A DNA stretch of 47,379 nucleotides from Penium margaritaceum (taxonomy: Eukaryota; Streptophyta; Zygnematophyceae; Desmidiales; Peniaceae), in NCBI GenBank assembly GCA_023375785.1, contig SZWC01001167.1:135574-182952 (forward strand), read 5' to 3'. Positions 1-10,239 of this stretch are shown here, in pieces (positions within the stretch are counted from its first letter, which is position 1; every line of letters begins with the position of its first letter). Made by a program: the position numbers and the translations under genes. The notes below the pieces were generated by a model, which was not told where the DNA came from, searched no databases, and was given only the letters and a program-made list of their open reading frames with translations.

Positions 1-36
1 TGTGCGTGTGCGTGTGTGCGTGCATGCGTGCGTGTG

Positions 37-67
<31 letters not shown>

Positions 68-121
68 ATGCATGTGTGCGTGCATGCGTGCATGCGTGCA
101 TGCATGCGCGCGTGTGTGCGC

Positions 122-156
<35 letters not shown>

Positions 157-628
157 TGTGCGCGTGCGTGCGTGTCTGCATGTCTGCGTGCATGCGTGTG
201 TGTGTGCGTGCGTGCGTGGGTGCGTGGGTGCGCGTGTGCATGCGTGTGTACGTGCGTGCGTGTGTGTGTGTGTGCGTGCGTGTGTGCATGCGTGCACATG
301 TGTGTGCATGTCTGCGTGCGTGTGTGCATGTGTGTGTGCGAGCATGTGTGTTCGTGCTTGCGTGCGTGCCTGCGTGTGTCTGTGCGCGCGTGTGTGGGTG
401 CATGCTTGCATGCATGCGTGTGTGTGTGCATGCATGCATGAGTGCCTGTGTGTGTGCGTGCATGTGTGCATGCATGCGTGCATCCATGCATGTGTCCGTG
501 CATCCGTCTGTATGTGCATTCGTGGACGCATGTGTGGGTGTGCCCATGTGTGCATGTGTGTGTGTGTGCTTGCTTGCATGCGGAAGAGCATGAATGCATG
601 CGTGCTTGCATGCATGCGTGCGTGCATC

Positions 629-697
<69 letters not shown>

Positions 698-722
698 GGG
701 TGTGCATGTGTGGGTGCTGCAG
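1..722. repeat. TG/CG alternating purine-pyrimidine low-complexity tract
   Basis: The tract is built from TGCG, TGCA and TG units with few interruptions and ends in a pure TG run at about 632-690. It starts at the window edge, so its full length is unknown. All reading frames are open and give Cys/Val/Arg/His/Ala-rich translations, which come from the repeat and are not genes. Alternating purine-pyrimidine DNA of this kind can adopt left-handed Z conformation. Confidence 0.95.
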
Positions 723-1950
723 ACATGCCCACAACATGAAAAGATAGAAAGACGAGTGATGAAGGGTCTGACTGCCCAGATTGGCCATTGATAGCGCATC
801 TTCTTCCTGCTCTGCCGTCCTGCATGAGAGAGCAGGTGGGGCCCAAAGATTGATGTGTCCAGGTCAATAGCATGAGTGAACCAAATTGGTGCTGCATTCT
901 CGCCAGCTCGAAGAAGCTCACTTCACAGCCACCAGACGTCTCCTATGGCCTGGATGAAACATGCCTCTGTCGTGCGCTGCCCTGGTTGCAGCAGTCTGTC
1001 GGCTCAGACTGCACTGAGTTTGTACTAAGCAAGGTTGAACCTGGGCTGGCAGACCACAAGCACTGCCTAAGTGCTTGTGGTCTCTTCTCATGGGAAGCTG
1101 GCCAGCTCTTCCTTGCCTTCCACCGGCATCCCGCCGTGCGTCCCCCTTTGACATGGCGGAGTTGGCTGCCTTGAGGAGGGGTCCCCAAACCCATCCCCAA
1201 ACCCTGCTTTGTGCTTCCAATGTTCCATCATCCACGTGTTTCCCCTGCTTGTGCTCTGCCATGTGTCCCATGCTTTTGCTCTCGCATGCTTCCCATGCTG
1301 TTGCCGAAACATGTTCCCCTGCTTCTGTCGTGCCCCTCGGATATGTTGCATGGATTGGTTGGTCTCCAGCAACCGCCAAGCGAAAAGAGGACAGAACATC
1401 CACCTGGGCACCAGTAGTCTGATGCAACCAACATTCACGAGTCTGGTTGAAGCTGCTCAAGCCACCAGTCTCAACAGGCAACGAGGTTCAGGCCGGGGTG
1501 CCCGTCAGGCGCAGGCATCGCTGTTTGCACCCATGGAGTAGAGAATCAGAGCACAGGTTGCGAATTGCCATGCAAATCAACGCAGTATTAGGCGCATTCA
1601 GTCGTGATGTGATGAATGGGGCCGTGCAACCGTGGGGCCCCAGCAAAAAGGGGGAAAAACAATTAAAACCCACAGTCTGGAGGATGCTGTCTTCATTGTC
1701 GTCTTCAGGTTATCCCTAGGATGGCAGTGCTCGTTGTGGAGACTGCAGCATCTATTCTCTCCCAGTCACTGCAAGACCTGCTCTAGGCGTCCTGGCACGC
1801 TCGCCAACACCTCGTCTCTGCACACCTCTCCCCTGGGAGGGCAGTCCGCCAGCAAACAGCTGATTCCTCCGTCCTTTCACAGAAACAGACTGTCTTAAAA
1901 ATTCGTGGACTCTTGAATCTCCATGTTCTTTCCTATGCACCCATGGGCAG
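723..1950. other. No gene assigned; likely upstream intron or flank of the TBL gene
   Basis: This 1.2-kb stretch has several short overlapping open frames on both strands, none resembling a family I know. I looked for the N-terminal TBL block (a GDS serine motif followed by Arg-Asn-Gln) and for a Cys-rich segment and did not see them. It is probably intronic relative to the exon starting at 1951, or non-coding flank. Confidence 0.5.
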
Positions 1951-3084
1951 GCTGGCAGCAAGTCGAGCTCAAGCACGTGGGTGGTGGATTTGGACAAGGT
2001 GGACAGCCGCTGGGGCAGCCTCGTGCCGAACATTGACCTGCTCGTGCTGTCGCATGGCGCATGGTTTGAGAATGTGAGCCCATTCATGGCGCTGCCTTTG
2101 AAGCACATGCTGATCACGTGACTGCTGTTGTGGATGTGCCATTCACTTTCTGTTGGGTCTTTGCTGGATGACCCTGGGATGCAGCATTGATGGGTGAGGA
2201 GGAACACCAGACTGAAGTCCGTTGACTGTCCTGGGTCATTCCTGAGACTGGGGCGGTGAAGCATATGAAGTCGGCTATCTTGATTTTTTTTTTTCCCCCC
2301 TCGGCAACATGGACATGCATGTTTGCATGCACCTGCATTCGCACTTCAACAATGAAATTCATATGCGGATGTACATGCACATAAGCATGTACGTGCATGT
2401 ACACACACACATGCACATGCACACACATGGATACGCATGTTGCATAGGGGAGGCAATGAGCAAACGGTTTGAGCACAAGAGTGCGAACTATGAGAGACCC
2501 TTGCCTGTGCAGTTCATTGGTGAGAAGTCTCTTTGTCAGTCTCCTCCTTCACCTGCCAAGTCATGGCACCTCCTCAGCTGCTACTGTATCAAGCGCGAGG
2601 GGCATGTTTGTTTTTGGCTCGGACGCAGGCGCCTGTGACCAAGCGGATCTACAGAGTGAATGGAGTCACGGTGACGAAGACTCCAGGAGAAGCCATCAGA
2701 CAGAGCCTCGGCACTGTGCGCAACTTCCTCTTCTCAACAAAGTTCAGATTCAACGGCCGTTCCTTTTACCTCACAGCCTCGCCCAACCACTACGAATCTG
2801 CTTTCGTGGACGGCAAGTCCACATGCTCATCGGCCACCAGTCCCTTCTCAGCAGCACAATTCCAGTACATTCTTCAGAAGAGCAAGGCTGGGAAGACCCG
2901 GGCGGCCCAGCTTGCTGCCTTGGTGGGCGCCCCGTGGTTCAAGCGCATCGATGTCACAAAGTTGGCTATGTGGCGACCAGACGCACATGTCGGCGTGTAT
3001 GGTGGTGGGGACAGGGACTGCAGCCATTGGTGCACACCTGGGCTGGTGGACAACTTTGCTGACATCATGTATGCGCAACTCTAG
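1951..3084 (+). CDS. TBL/PC-esterase family protein, last two exons (5' part missing)
   Basis: Two exons join in phase 0: 1951-2073 (after ...ccatgggcag) and 2629-3084 (after ...ggacgcag), with TAG at 3082-3084. The first exon encodes a VDLDKVDSRWG block then DLLVLSHGAWFEN, the part of the TBL esterase fold around the conserved G-x-W-F. The second continues with IYRVNGVTV, an ASPNHYES segment matching the family's SPRHF block, then RPDAHVGVY and DCSHWCTPGLVDN. The last carries the Asp-x-x-His catalytic pair of the plant-specific DUF231/PC-esterase C-terminus. Known family members act in the Golgi as O-acetyltransferases of xylan, pectin or other wall polysaccharides. The exon with the N-terminal GDS serine motif is not visible in the 1.2 kb upstream, so the gene is either longer with a distant exon or truncated. 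The join is my inference, supported by canonical splice sites, matching phase and uninterrupted family similarity across it. Confidence 0.82.
2074..2628 (+). other. Intron of the TBL gene, with CA/TG-rich segment
   Basis: The proposed 555-bp GT-AG intron begins gtgagc and ends gacgcag. At 2290-2440 it holds a T-run followed by a stretch rich in catgca, acaca and atgcac. This is the same alternating purine-pyrimidine style as the tract at the window start, on the opposite strand. Confidence 0.7.
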
Positions 3085-3934
3085 GTAGTCAAGTGAATGT
3101 ACCTTTCACTTCGTTCACAAAACTAGTCCACTTTCCAAAAACTTGCTTGCACAGCAATCGTGTGAAGGGTTCAAGAAACTAAGGAATCTGCGAGGGAAGC
3201 TATGTTTCAATCTAAAGAGGCATGGGTTGTGTGTGTGACGGTGTGTTCTGCTATCATGTGTTATGCACTACCTCACACCAGTCCATCCGGCCGCCACGTA
3301 TTGCTGAGGTCATTGCAAAATACAACATGCTCTGTAAGCAGGAAGGAGAGGGAAGTCAGAGTGTAGGTAAGATCATAACCTTGCTTTACCAACAAGTGCA
3401 AGCCATGGACTTGGAGGTAAACAATGATGGAACTCTTCAGGGTGAGTGAGATGTGACTGTTAGTGCAAACGGGTGCCCCTCTATTGGCCCCTTTCCGTGG
3501 TTGGGTGAGTGGCAATGGGGTATACCCACAATGTTGCTCATGTTGTGATGTGAGTCTTCCCCGGCCACTCGTACACCTTACGGTGACCACTCAACCACGC
3601 ATGGTATTCGAGATATTGTGGACACCTTGATCTTATCTCGAAAATTTTGAGATTAGGAACGAGATTCTCAATCTCAAAATTTGAGGTTGGAAAAACCAAG
3701 ATACCAAAGAATTGAAATCACATTTTAGCTTCGATCTCATAGTCAAGGATTTTTATGATTCCAAGTTATCTAGCACACACTTCCATGTTTTTAAGCTCCA
3801 CAAAACGCCGTGAATTCATGGGAGTCGTTTATTTAGATTAAGAGAGGAGTTATCGCTAAAACAAGAACGAGAGAAAATCACTTTCATGTACTAATTAGTA
3901 CATCTCCTTGTGAGGAGTGTTTTATGCACGTAGG
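3085..3934. other. 3' flank of TBL gene, AT-rich, with a possible small exon
   Basis: From 3293 to about 3449 there is an open plus-strand frame flanked by a good acceptor (ctcacaccag) and donor (ggtgagtgag). It encodes a hydrophilic helix-like peptide (IAEVIAKYNMLCKQEGEG...) that I do not recognise. From 3600 to 3760 the DNA turns AT-rich with near-palindromic gatctcga/tctcaaaattttgaga motifs, and related motifs recur at 35440-35640. The element B target duplication gtagg ends the stretch. Confidence 0.35.
3930..3934. repeat. Target-site duplication of element B, left copy
   Basis: gtagg immediately precedes the TG of the first LTR segment. The identical gtagg at 26592-26596 immediately follows the end of the last LTR. 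Five-base TSDs are normal for Ty1/copia integration. Confidence 0.85.
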
Positions 3935-3978
3935 TGTTGTGCTTTGTGATGTTCCTGTCGACCTGTACAGTTTACTGT
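3935..3978 (+). repeat. Element B 5' LTR, first 44 bp
   Basis: It starts TGTTGTG and contains gatgttcctgtcgacc and acagtttact, as does the 3' LTR at 25949. The LTR resumes at 20672 after the inserted block. The last five bases (actgt, 3974-3978) are the left target duplication of the solo LTR; the right copy is actga at 20672-20676. Confidence 0.8.
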
Positions 3979-4369
3979 TGAGAAGATTCGTGGAAGCTTC
4001 CTAGCAACGCAGCCGCCGAATAGGCGTCAGTGCCTGGTCAGACGATGACGACAGTCACAAGTCATGCACACAACGGCAAGGGTCTGGCTAGGAGACATAA
4101 GGCAAAGTGTCAGAATGCTTCAATATCATTTGCAGAGACAAATGACAAATGACAGGTCCATGGCATAAATACCTGCCGCGGCGCATGGCGGGTGTCACAC
4201 ACGACAGTGCAATATCTGTCCTAAAACCACTGTTCTGGCCGTAACTCTGCGCAGACATGTCAAAACGCTACGCCGTCTGAACCTAGACGTGCAGGCTCAC
4301 AAGTCGGACACTGCGACTGGTTACATGCATGCATCCAATATCAAATGGTGGACACACAATGCAAAAGCA

Positions 4370-4684
4370 TGTTGGTTTTTGCGCACCTTTCGTAGTGCTC
4401 TGTTGTGTCCTCCCTGCTTGTGTACATCGGCGTGCAGATGACTGACGGCGAGACTCACCGCTGCTGGAGTATCGTCCGGTGGAGCCAACGCACGCTGAGG
4501 CCTAATCGCAATTCGCTCGAGCCTCTTCCCTCCGGCAACGTGCTCAGCTCCATCGGCAACCCTCCTGGGCGGTCAGGCCGCTGGCGGCCACTGCCACCGC
4601 AGTTACTGTCTGCATGCTCCCAGCGCTGGTTCTGGCTGTGCCGTTGCCTCTGCAGCGTCATGCTCTACCTAGGGTCCATGTCTC
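4370..4684 (+). repeat. A2 5' LTR, first 315 bp
   Basis: It begins TGTTGGTTTTTGCGC like the A2 3' LTR at 19585 and stops abruptly at agggtccatgtctc, where A1 starts. The sequence resumes at 11097 (ttgctgtg), matching the intact 3' LTR reading gtccatgcctcttgctgtg. Confidence 0.85.
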
Positions 4685-5536
4685 TGTTGGTTTTCGTGCA
4701 TCTCTCATTGTACTCTCTTGTGTCCTCCCGGCTTGTGTACATCAGCGTGTAGATGACTGACGGCGAGACTTGACGCCACTGGAGTGTCGCTCTGTGGAGA
4801 CGACGTACGCTGATGCCCATTCACCCATCGCTGGAGCCTCCTCCTCTGGCAATGGGCTCACCTCCATCGGTAAGCCTCCTCGGTGGTCGGGCCGCCGACG
4901 GTCACTGCCACCGCAGATGCTGTCTGCATGCACCTAGCGCTGTGTCTGGCTGTGGCATTGCGTCTGCAGCATCATGCGATGCCTAGAGTCCATGTCTCCT
5001 GTTGTATGGTCCTGTTTGGCATCGTCGACTGTCATAGGCACTGCCTGGGTTTGTGCAGCCATAACTTCTTGTAGCTATTTTTCTAGTTGATTCTGACCAC
5101 ATGACTGCGTTTGCAGCATCGATATTGTGGTATGGTCCAGTTTTCAAGCAAAACAGACGACACGCGGGTTTTGGGCTATCGGGCGTCTGGCAGGGCTCAC
5201 CGAGGAAACCTCGCCTGCCAGAAAATAGGTCTAGCACTATTTTCTAATTGGCTGGTTAGTTGAGTGACAAGTTCTACACTAGTGGGAGGGAGCTAGAACT
5301 TGGAGGGGTCTCCCATTGTTGCTCATTCTTCATTGCTAATCAGTTACTTTCAGTTTTCAGCTGCTTTCTGGTACTAACACTGGCGCGCGCATTTCAGAGT
5401 AACAAACCCAGAGCTTCCACACTTAGTCTCTAGAGGAGCAGACTGATGGGGCAACAGACTTAAGCAACAAGTGTGGAAGCCTGCACGCTGCATCGACAAC
5501 GCATGCTACCCCAACCTGCTGCCTAGGTTTCTAGCT
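4685..5536 (+). repeat. A1 5' LTR
   Basis: It starts TGTTGGTTTTCGTGC and ends gcctaggtttctagct just before the primer-binding site. It is the same length (852 bp) as the 3' LTR. It ends in CT rather than the usual CA. Confidence 0.88.
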
Positions 5537-5549
5537 TGGTACCAGAGCC
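5537..5549 (+). promoter_or_regulatory. A1 primer-binding site (tRNA-Met type)
   Basis: tggtaccagagcc directly follows the LTR and differs by one base from TGGTATCAGAGCC, the usual plant copia site complementary to the 3' end of initiator tRNA-Met. Confidence 0.85.
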
Positions 5550-6666
5550 AGAGCGTAGCAGCAACTGCAGAAGACTTGCGTACAAGTGTCAGATAACGCC
5601 GGTGGACCCCCATACGCGCCAATGCACGGGAAATGCTGTCGATTTTTTTCTGGCAGCATTGACCCGCCTGGTGGCGGCGTCAGATTTTTTCCCACAGCCA
5701 CTGGGCGAGGGGAAAATCCTGCGAAGATTTTTTCGGCAGCACTGACCCCCACATGTGACGCGAGGAGGTGAGCGGCAGGCCGCGTCCAACACCTGTGGGC
5801 GACAACGCACGCGGTAACGTCACCAAGGTGCAGTTACTTGCACCAGCACGTAGCAGCAACAGCTTGCAGCAGCAGGCAACAGCAGCGAGCAGTGGCAGTA
5901 GCAGCAGCAGCAACAACAGCTGTAGTAGCAGCAGTCGCAGCCGTAGCAGCAGCAGCGGCAGCAGCAGCAACAGTTACAGCAGCAGTAGCAACAACAGCAG
6001 CAGCAGCACCAACTGTAGTAGCAGCCGCAGCAGCAGCAATAGTAGCAGCACTAGCAACAGTAGCAACAACAGTAGTAGCAGCAGCAGCAACTGCAGCTAC
6101 AGCAGCGGCCCCAACAACCACCACTACTGAGGTCAACATCCTGTTGGTGATTTCACTACTGACGTCACTACTGACATCATCAACTCACAGAAAAAACCAA
6201 AGAAGGGGTCAAGGGAAGGGGGAAGTAATCCTAAGGGTGGGCAAGACATCCATCGCCCTCAGCAGACGGCACTGCTAACGTCAGCACTCCACAGAGAAAA
6301 AGAAACAAAACAAAGTGCATCGCACCATGGCTGGTAGCCCCACTGGGGAGGGATCCTCCTCTGTTGGGTGGACCCCCACCCCCCCTTTCTTCTAGAGGCT
6401 ATAGCAGTAGTAGAAGCAGCAGCAAAGCGGCAGCAGCAGCAGCAGTGCGGCAGCAATAGCGACAGCAAGAACAATAGTAGAAGTAAGAACAGCAACAGCA
6501 GCACCACCACCACCACTAGAAGCAAAAGCAACAGTAGCAAGAGCAACAGGAACAGCTGGAGAAGTAGGAGCAGCAGCAGCAGCAGGAGAAGTAGCAACAG
6601 CGCAAGCAGCAGCAGTAGCAGTAGTAGGAGCAGTGGCGCCAGCAGTCCTCTGACATCGTTGGCGAC
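5550..6666 (+). other. A1 leader with hairpins and CAG-type triplet tracts
   Basis: The leader has a hairpin-forming repeat at 5634-5658 (tgctgtcga ... tggcagca) and a degenerate second copy near 5718-5742. Two CAG/CAA/TAG-rich triplet tracts follow at about 5830-6110 and 6395-6640. Every frame of these tracts is open (Ser/Asn, Ala/Val or Leu), which comes from the repeat. The stretch between them (6110-6395) has no recognised coding content. The tracts may include the Gln-rich N-terminus of gag. Confidence 0.7.
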
Positions 6667-8011
6667 AACCCTGACCCCCTCGCTACTCTTCAACAACAGC
6701 TCGCCGCCCTGACGCAGTAGCTTGCGGCACTGCAACCGTTAGTCTCCCAGTCTACCCCCAATGCACCTCCATCCTTCCCCCCTCCAGGGCACGCCAGCCC
6801 AGCTGTGTCTGCTGCCACACAATACGTGGCGCAACAGCAAACTCTACGCCAGCGGCAGACAGTGACCTCCGTCCTTGGTCCCACTCTGGGTGACGGCAGT
6901 AGGCAAAAGGACTTTGAGACGCCGTCGCCGCTGCTTCAGGCCGGCGAGCACTTCCAGAGCTGGGAGCTCAGCTTTCGCATCTGGGCGCAGGGTGAGGGCC
7001 TGTGGGCATACTACACCTTGCCGTATGATGCCACTCTGGCCGACCAGCTGTATGACGTTGGTCGTGCTTGCCGGGCTCTTGTCCCTGTTGCCCCTCCGGC
7101 TTCCTGCCTCGCCCTCGAGCCCTTCTTGGACGACTTGACCGCTGGCGCCACCCCAGACCCTGCGGCCGCGTGGCTCGTTCTCACTCGTCCCCATCGCCTG
7201 TCCAGCGACGCTGAGACTAGCCACCTGTTGCGGGAGTTCAATTGGAGTTCAATTCCCTGCACATGGGGGACACCGAGACGGTTACCTCCTACTGGCAGGG
7301 GGCGGAGGACATCCTTTGTCGCATTGGGACTGCTGCCCCACCCCCTCTGGCCGTGCTCCTCACCATCAAGCGAGGTGCCACCGAAGCATACGTGGACGTC
7401 TTCGTCCACTATCCTCACGATGTTCGCTCCACCATGGCGGCCCAAGGCAGCCTCATGCCTTGTGCGTACGAGCTCTTCCTCCGCATTGAGGAAGCCCGTC
7501 TGGACTCCCGACTCCAGCGCACGGAGGCCGTCGCCTCCCCTACCGTCGTCTCCCCTGCCGTCCCCTCCGTGGCCGTTGCCTCCCCCGCCGCAAGTACTCA
7601 TCCTCGTCGGGGAAGAAGAAGCGTCGGAATAAGAAAGGCAAAGGTCAGCAACAGCAGCAATAGTAGTCGTCTACTGGGTCCAGCACTGGCGGCTTGGTCT
7701 GCCACAACTGTGGCCAGCCCGGGCACGGGTGGTATACGTGCCCCCTACCGACGGATGAGGCCCGTGTCATCGCCACCATGCGTTGCCAGCACGAGCACCG
7801 TCTCGCCTCTGCCGCCGTGACTGTCGCCGGCTCTGACACCTCCGCCTCGTCCAGTAGCTCCACCACTACGGTTGCTTCGCCGGTCCCACCGACACCAACG
7901 TTGCAGCCGTCGCCGCCGGCGCAGTCCTCCTTCTACCCGGGCTCTGGCGCCATCGTCCCGCACTCCGTCTACACTCCCGGGCCATCCTCCCGTGAGCGCC
8001 AGCTAGAGTAG
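6667..8011 (+). pseudogene. A1 gag (broken)
   Basis: Copia Gag forms the cytoplasmic virus-like particle and binds element RNA. The frame runs from a Leu/Gln coiled-coil-like stretch (LQQQLAALTQ) through an in-frame TAG at 6718-6720, then SAATQYVAQQQT, GSRQKDFETPSPL, FQSWELSFRIWAQ and LRREFN-type blocks shared with A2. An 11-bp direct duplication (7234-7244 and 7245-7255, gagttcaattg/c) shifts the frame, after which REFNSLHMGDTETVTSYWQ-type sequence continues. A second shift near 7590 precedes the intact zinc knuckle CHNCGQPGHGWYTC (CX2CX4HX4C) at about 7700. The frame ends at a stop at 8009-8011. The region downstream to the protease is Ser/Pro-rich. Confidence 0.8.
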
Positions 8012-8098
8012 TTCATCGCGCTCCAGCTCGGCCTGCCTGGCCCTCCTCCCCACGGAAGTGCGAGTTGCATCACTTCCTGCTATCCTGTCCAGCCCTGT

Positions 8099-8765
8099 AT
8101 GACTGAGACTGAGCTACGGTCGTGCCCCGTTTCCTTGTCTGTCTCATCGTCTCTCATAGTCTCCGCTTCCCCCTCCCAGGACGACGTTGCTTGGCTTGAA
8201 GACTGGCAGTCTCGATTTGCACTTCCTTCCACCGTGTCCGTGTCCCTTGCTTGTTGCCATGTGACTGTTAGTGATCTTGCGAACCCGGTCCAAGACCCTG
8301 TTGAGACCTATATCATCGACTCCGGGGCCACGCATCACATGAAGGCCTATCGTGAGGCCTTTAGTATGCTCGGTCCTGTAGGTGATGTTTCCGGTGTCCG
8401 GACAGGCTCCGGCCAGGTGTTGCCTGTCCATGGTGTTGACGTCGTTCTTTTTCGTGGTCCCTTCGGTGACGTCTTTCTGATTGATGTCCTCTTCGTCCCT
8501 GGTCTTCAACTCAGCCTTCTGTCCGTCACTGCCCTTGACGGCATGAGCATGGATATTGTGCACTCGCGTGGTGTTGGCATTGTGTCGTTGTGTCCATTGG
8601 GCCTTGTTGTGCTGCATGCCATCCGCCCGTGGCAACTTGTGGCATGTACCTCGCCTCTCCTCCTCTCCTTCCCTCTCCACCCCGTTGGCCGCCACAGGCC
8701 ATGTGTTTGTCACCAGTACGCTTTCTCCTCAACACACTCGCCTCTTACACCGTAGCCTCTACCAC
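8099..8765 (+). CDS. A1 aspartic protease region of pol
   Basis: The open frame contains YIIDSGATHHM, with catalytic Asp-Ser-Gly at 8318-8326, followed by a typical retropepsin pattern (VLPVHGVDVVLFRG, LFVPGLQLSLLS). In copia elements this enzyme cleaves the Gag-Pol polyprotein in the particle. Unlike in A2, the active-site motif is intact. The ATG at 8099 is simply the first in the open stretch; translation would normally come from a Gag-Pol fusion. The frame is lost after 8640, near the start of the pre-integrase domain. Confidence 0.8.
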
Positions 8766-9292
8766 GTCCACTCAGCCGCCGTAGACAGCATGCTCCGCAC
8801 CTCGTCGCCTAAGGGCCTTGACCCGGAGACTTTTCCCCTCCCGTGCCCAACGGAGTGCATTGACTGCGCTCAGCGAAGATGCATCGGTCCACGTATCCCT
8901 TGTCTTCATCCCGTGCGTCTTCCCCCCTTGACCTTGTCCATTCTAACGTCATAGGTCCTCTTCCCACCGAGTCCGTCAGTGAGCGTGGTCGCTACGTCCT
9001 CACTCTCACTGACGACTTTTCTCGCTACCACTGGGTCTTCTGCCTTCGGCAGAAGAGCGATGTCGCCCACGCCATCTAGGACTGGCTTGTCCTTGCGGAG
9101 CGCAAGTGCGGCCGCTCTCTCCGTCGCTTTTGCTCCGATTGTGGTGGTGAGTACCTGGGTGAGGCCGCGACCTTTCTCGCCTCTCGCGGAATTCGCCATG
9201 AAACGTCCGCGCCTTACACACCCACTAAGAACGGTGTCTCCAAACGATGGAACCGTACTATGGCCGACGCCGTCCGCACTATGCGGGTCAAG
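8626..9292 (+). pseudogene. A1 integrase, truncated and with mutated catalytic residues
   Basis: Frameshifted pieces give the pre-integrase zinc domain (LYHVHS ... CIDCAQ, the HHCC ligands) and the catalytic core (LTLTDDFSRYHWVFC, FCSDCGGEYLG, NRTMADAVRTM). Against the copia D-D-E triad, the first Asp is Asn (HSNVIGP, codon 8945-8947), the second Asp is kept (CSDCGGEY), and the Glu is Lys (NGVSKRW, codon 9242-9244). A TAG interrupts at about 9077. The frame then jumps straight to the RNase H-proximal sequence, the breakpoint of the roughly 2-kb deletion relative to A2. It cannot encode an active integrase. Confidence 0.82.
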
Positions 9293-10132
9293 AATGATGG
9301 CTCCCAGGGCGTCCTGCACATCCACCAGGCCGCCTATGTGCAGATACTGTCCACCCGCTTTGTGAAGGATCTGCCACTCATGACGAGCGCATCCTCACCC
9401 ATGTCACCCGATGGCCAGGCGAAGCTAAAGAATCCTGACCCAACCGTTGTGGGGGAGCCAATTGACGTGACCACATACCTGCGAGTCATCGAGTCACTGA
9501 TGTTCCTGGCAACGATGACGCGCCTAGACATCGCGTTCGCCGTCAACCTCTTGGCCCAGTTCTCTCAGGAGCCGCGTCACCTCCACGACGAGGCCGTGAT
9601 CTGAGTATTGCGCTATGTTGTCTCGACTCCTCGGTGAGGTCTCATGTTCCGCCGTCAGCCGTCTGTTGTCGCGGTGGGCTACATCGATATTGACTGGGCC
9701 GGTAGTCCGGACGGTAAGAGTCGCACAGGCTGGATCTTTCTGATTGGCGGCACAACTGTTTCTTGGCACAGTGGCACGCAGGGATGCGTTGCACGTAACA
9801 CTGCTGAGGCTGAGTACGTTGCTCTTGGCTCAGGCGCGTGTGAGCATGTGTGGTTGCGTTGTCTGTTGTCCGAGTTGCGTCAAGCCATCGCATCCATCAC
9901 GTTGCACTTTGACAATGAGAGCCCCATGGCCATCGCCGATAATGACGGCATGCATCACACACGCACAAATCATATCAATGTTGAGTATCACTCTGTACGT
10001 TCGTTGTTCCATGACAGCAGCAGCAGCATTGTGTGGGTTGAGACAACATGGCAGTTGGCTGACTTCTTGACCAAGGCACTGAAGCGCGACTCGTTCAAGA
10101 AAGCTATGAGTTCAGTGGGCATGCATCCGTGA
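9293..10132 (+). pseudogene. A1 RT C-terminus and RNase H
   Basis: The reading resumes with QGVLHIHQAAYVQ and PDGQAKLKNPDP, then IESLMFLATMTRLDIAFAVN, the thumb/connection part of copia RT. The RT palm with its YVDD motif is absent. RNase H follows from 9644, with YIDIDWAGSPDGKSRTGW (expected Tyr-x-Asp-x-Asp), TAEAEYVAL, DNESPMAIA and the C-terminal ADFLTKALKRDSF, stopping at 10130-10132. A TGA (9601-9603) and another stop near 9634 break the first part. RNase H would degrade element RNA after minus-strand synthesis. Confidence 0.85.
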
Positions 10133-10230
10133 GTAACTCTTTCTATCCCTGCTTGCTTCTCTGCTTGGCCTGGGGGAATTTGGTTGTTGACTGTGTCTCT
10201 GCTCGCACATGTGCACTACACCCGTGAGTC

Positions 10231-10239
10231 ATGGGGGAG
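10231..10239 (+). promoter_or_regulatory. A1 polypurine tract
   Basis: atgggggag directly abuts the TG of the 3' LTR, the expected place for the plus-strand primer. A2 has gggggaa and B has tgggagag at the same spot. Confidence 0.75.

Noticed and set aside
2..747. Long overlapping Cys/Val/Arg open frames at the window start
   Set aside because: They are translations of the TG/CG repeat in every frame, with no start context, no family similarity and no independent coding signal.
4370..4684. Reading 4370-4684 plus 4685-5536 as a simple tandem LTR duplication
   Set aside because: The missing remainder of the first LTR is found intact at 11097-11628, directly after the TSD of A1, so nested insertion explains all of it.
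5834..6735. Poly-Ser, poly-Ala and poly-Leu proteins on both strands
   Set aside because: They are products of the CAG-type triplet tracts in the A1 leader; all frames are open because the repeat lacks stops.
7011..7601. Minus-strand 196-aa frame opposite A1 gag
   Set aside because: It is an antisense shadow of gag; the GC-rich codon usage of gag leaves the complementary frame open.
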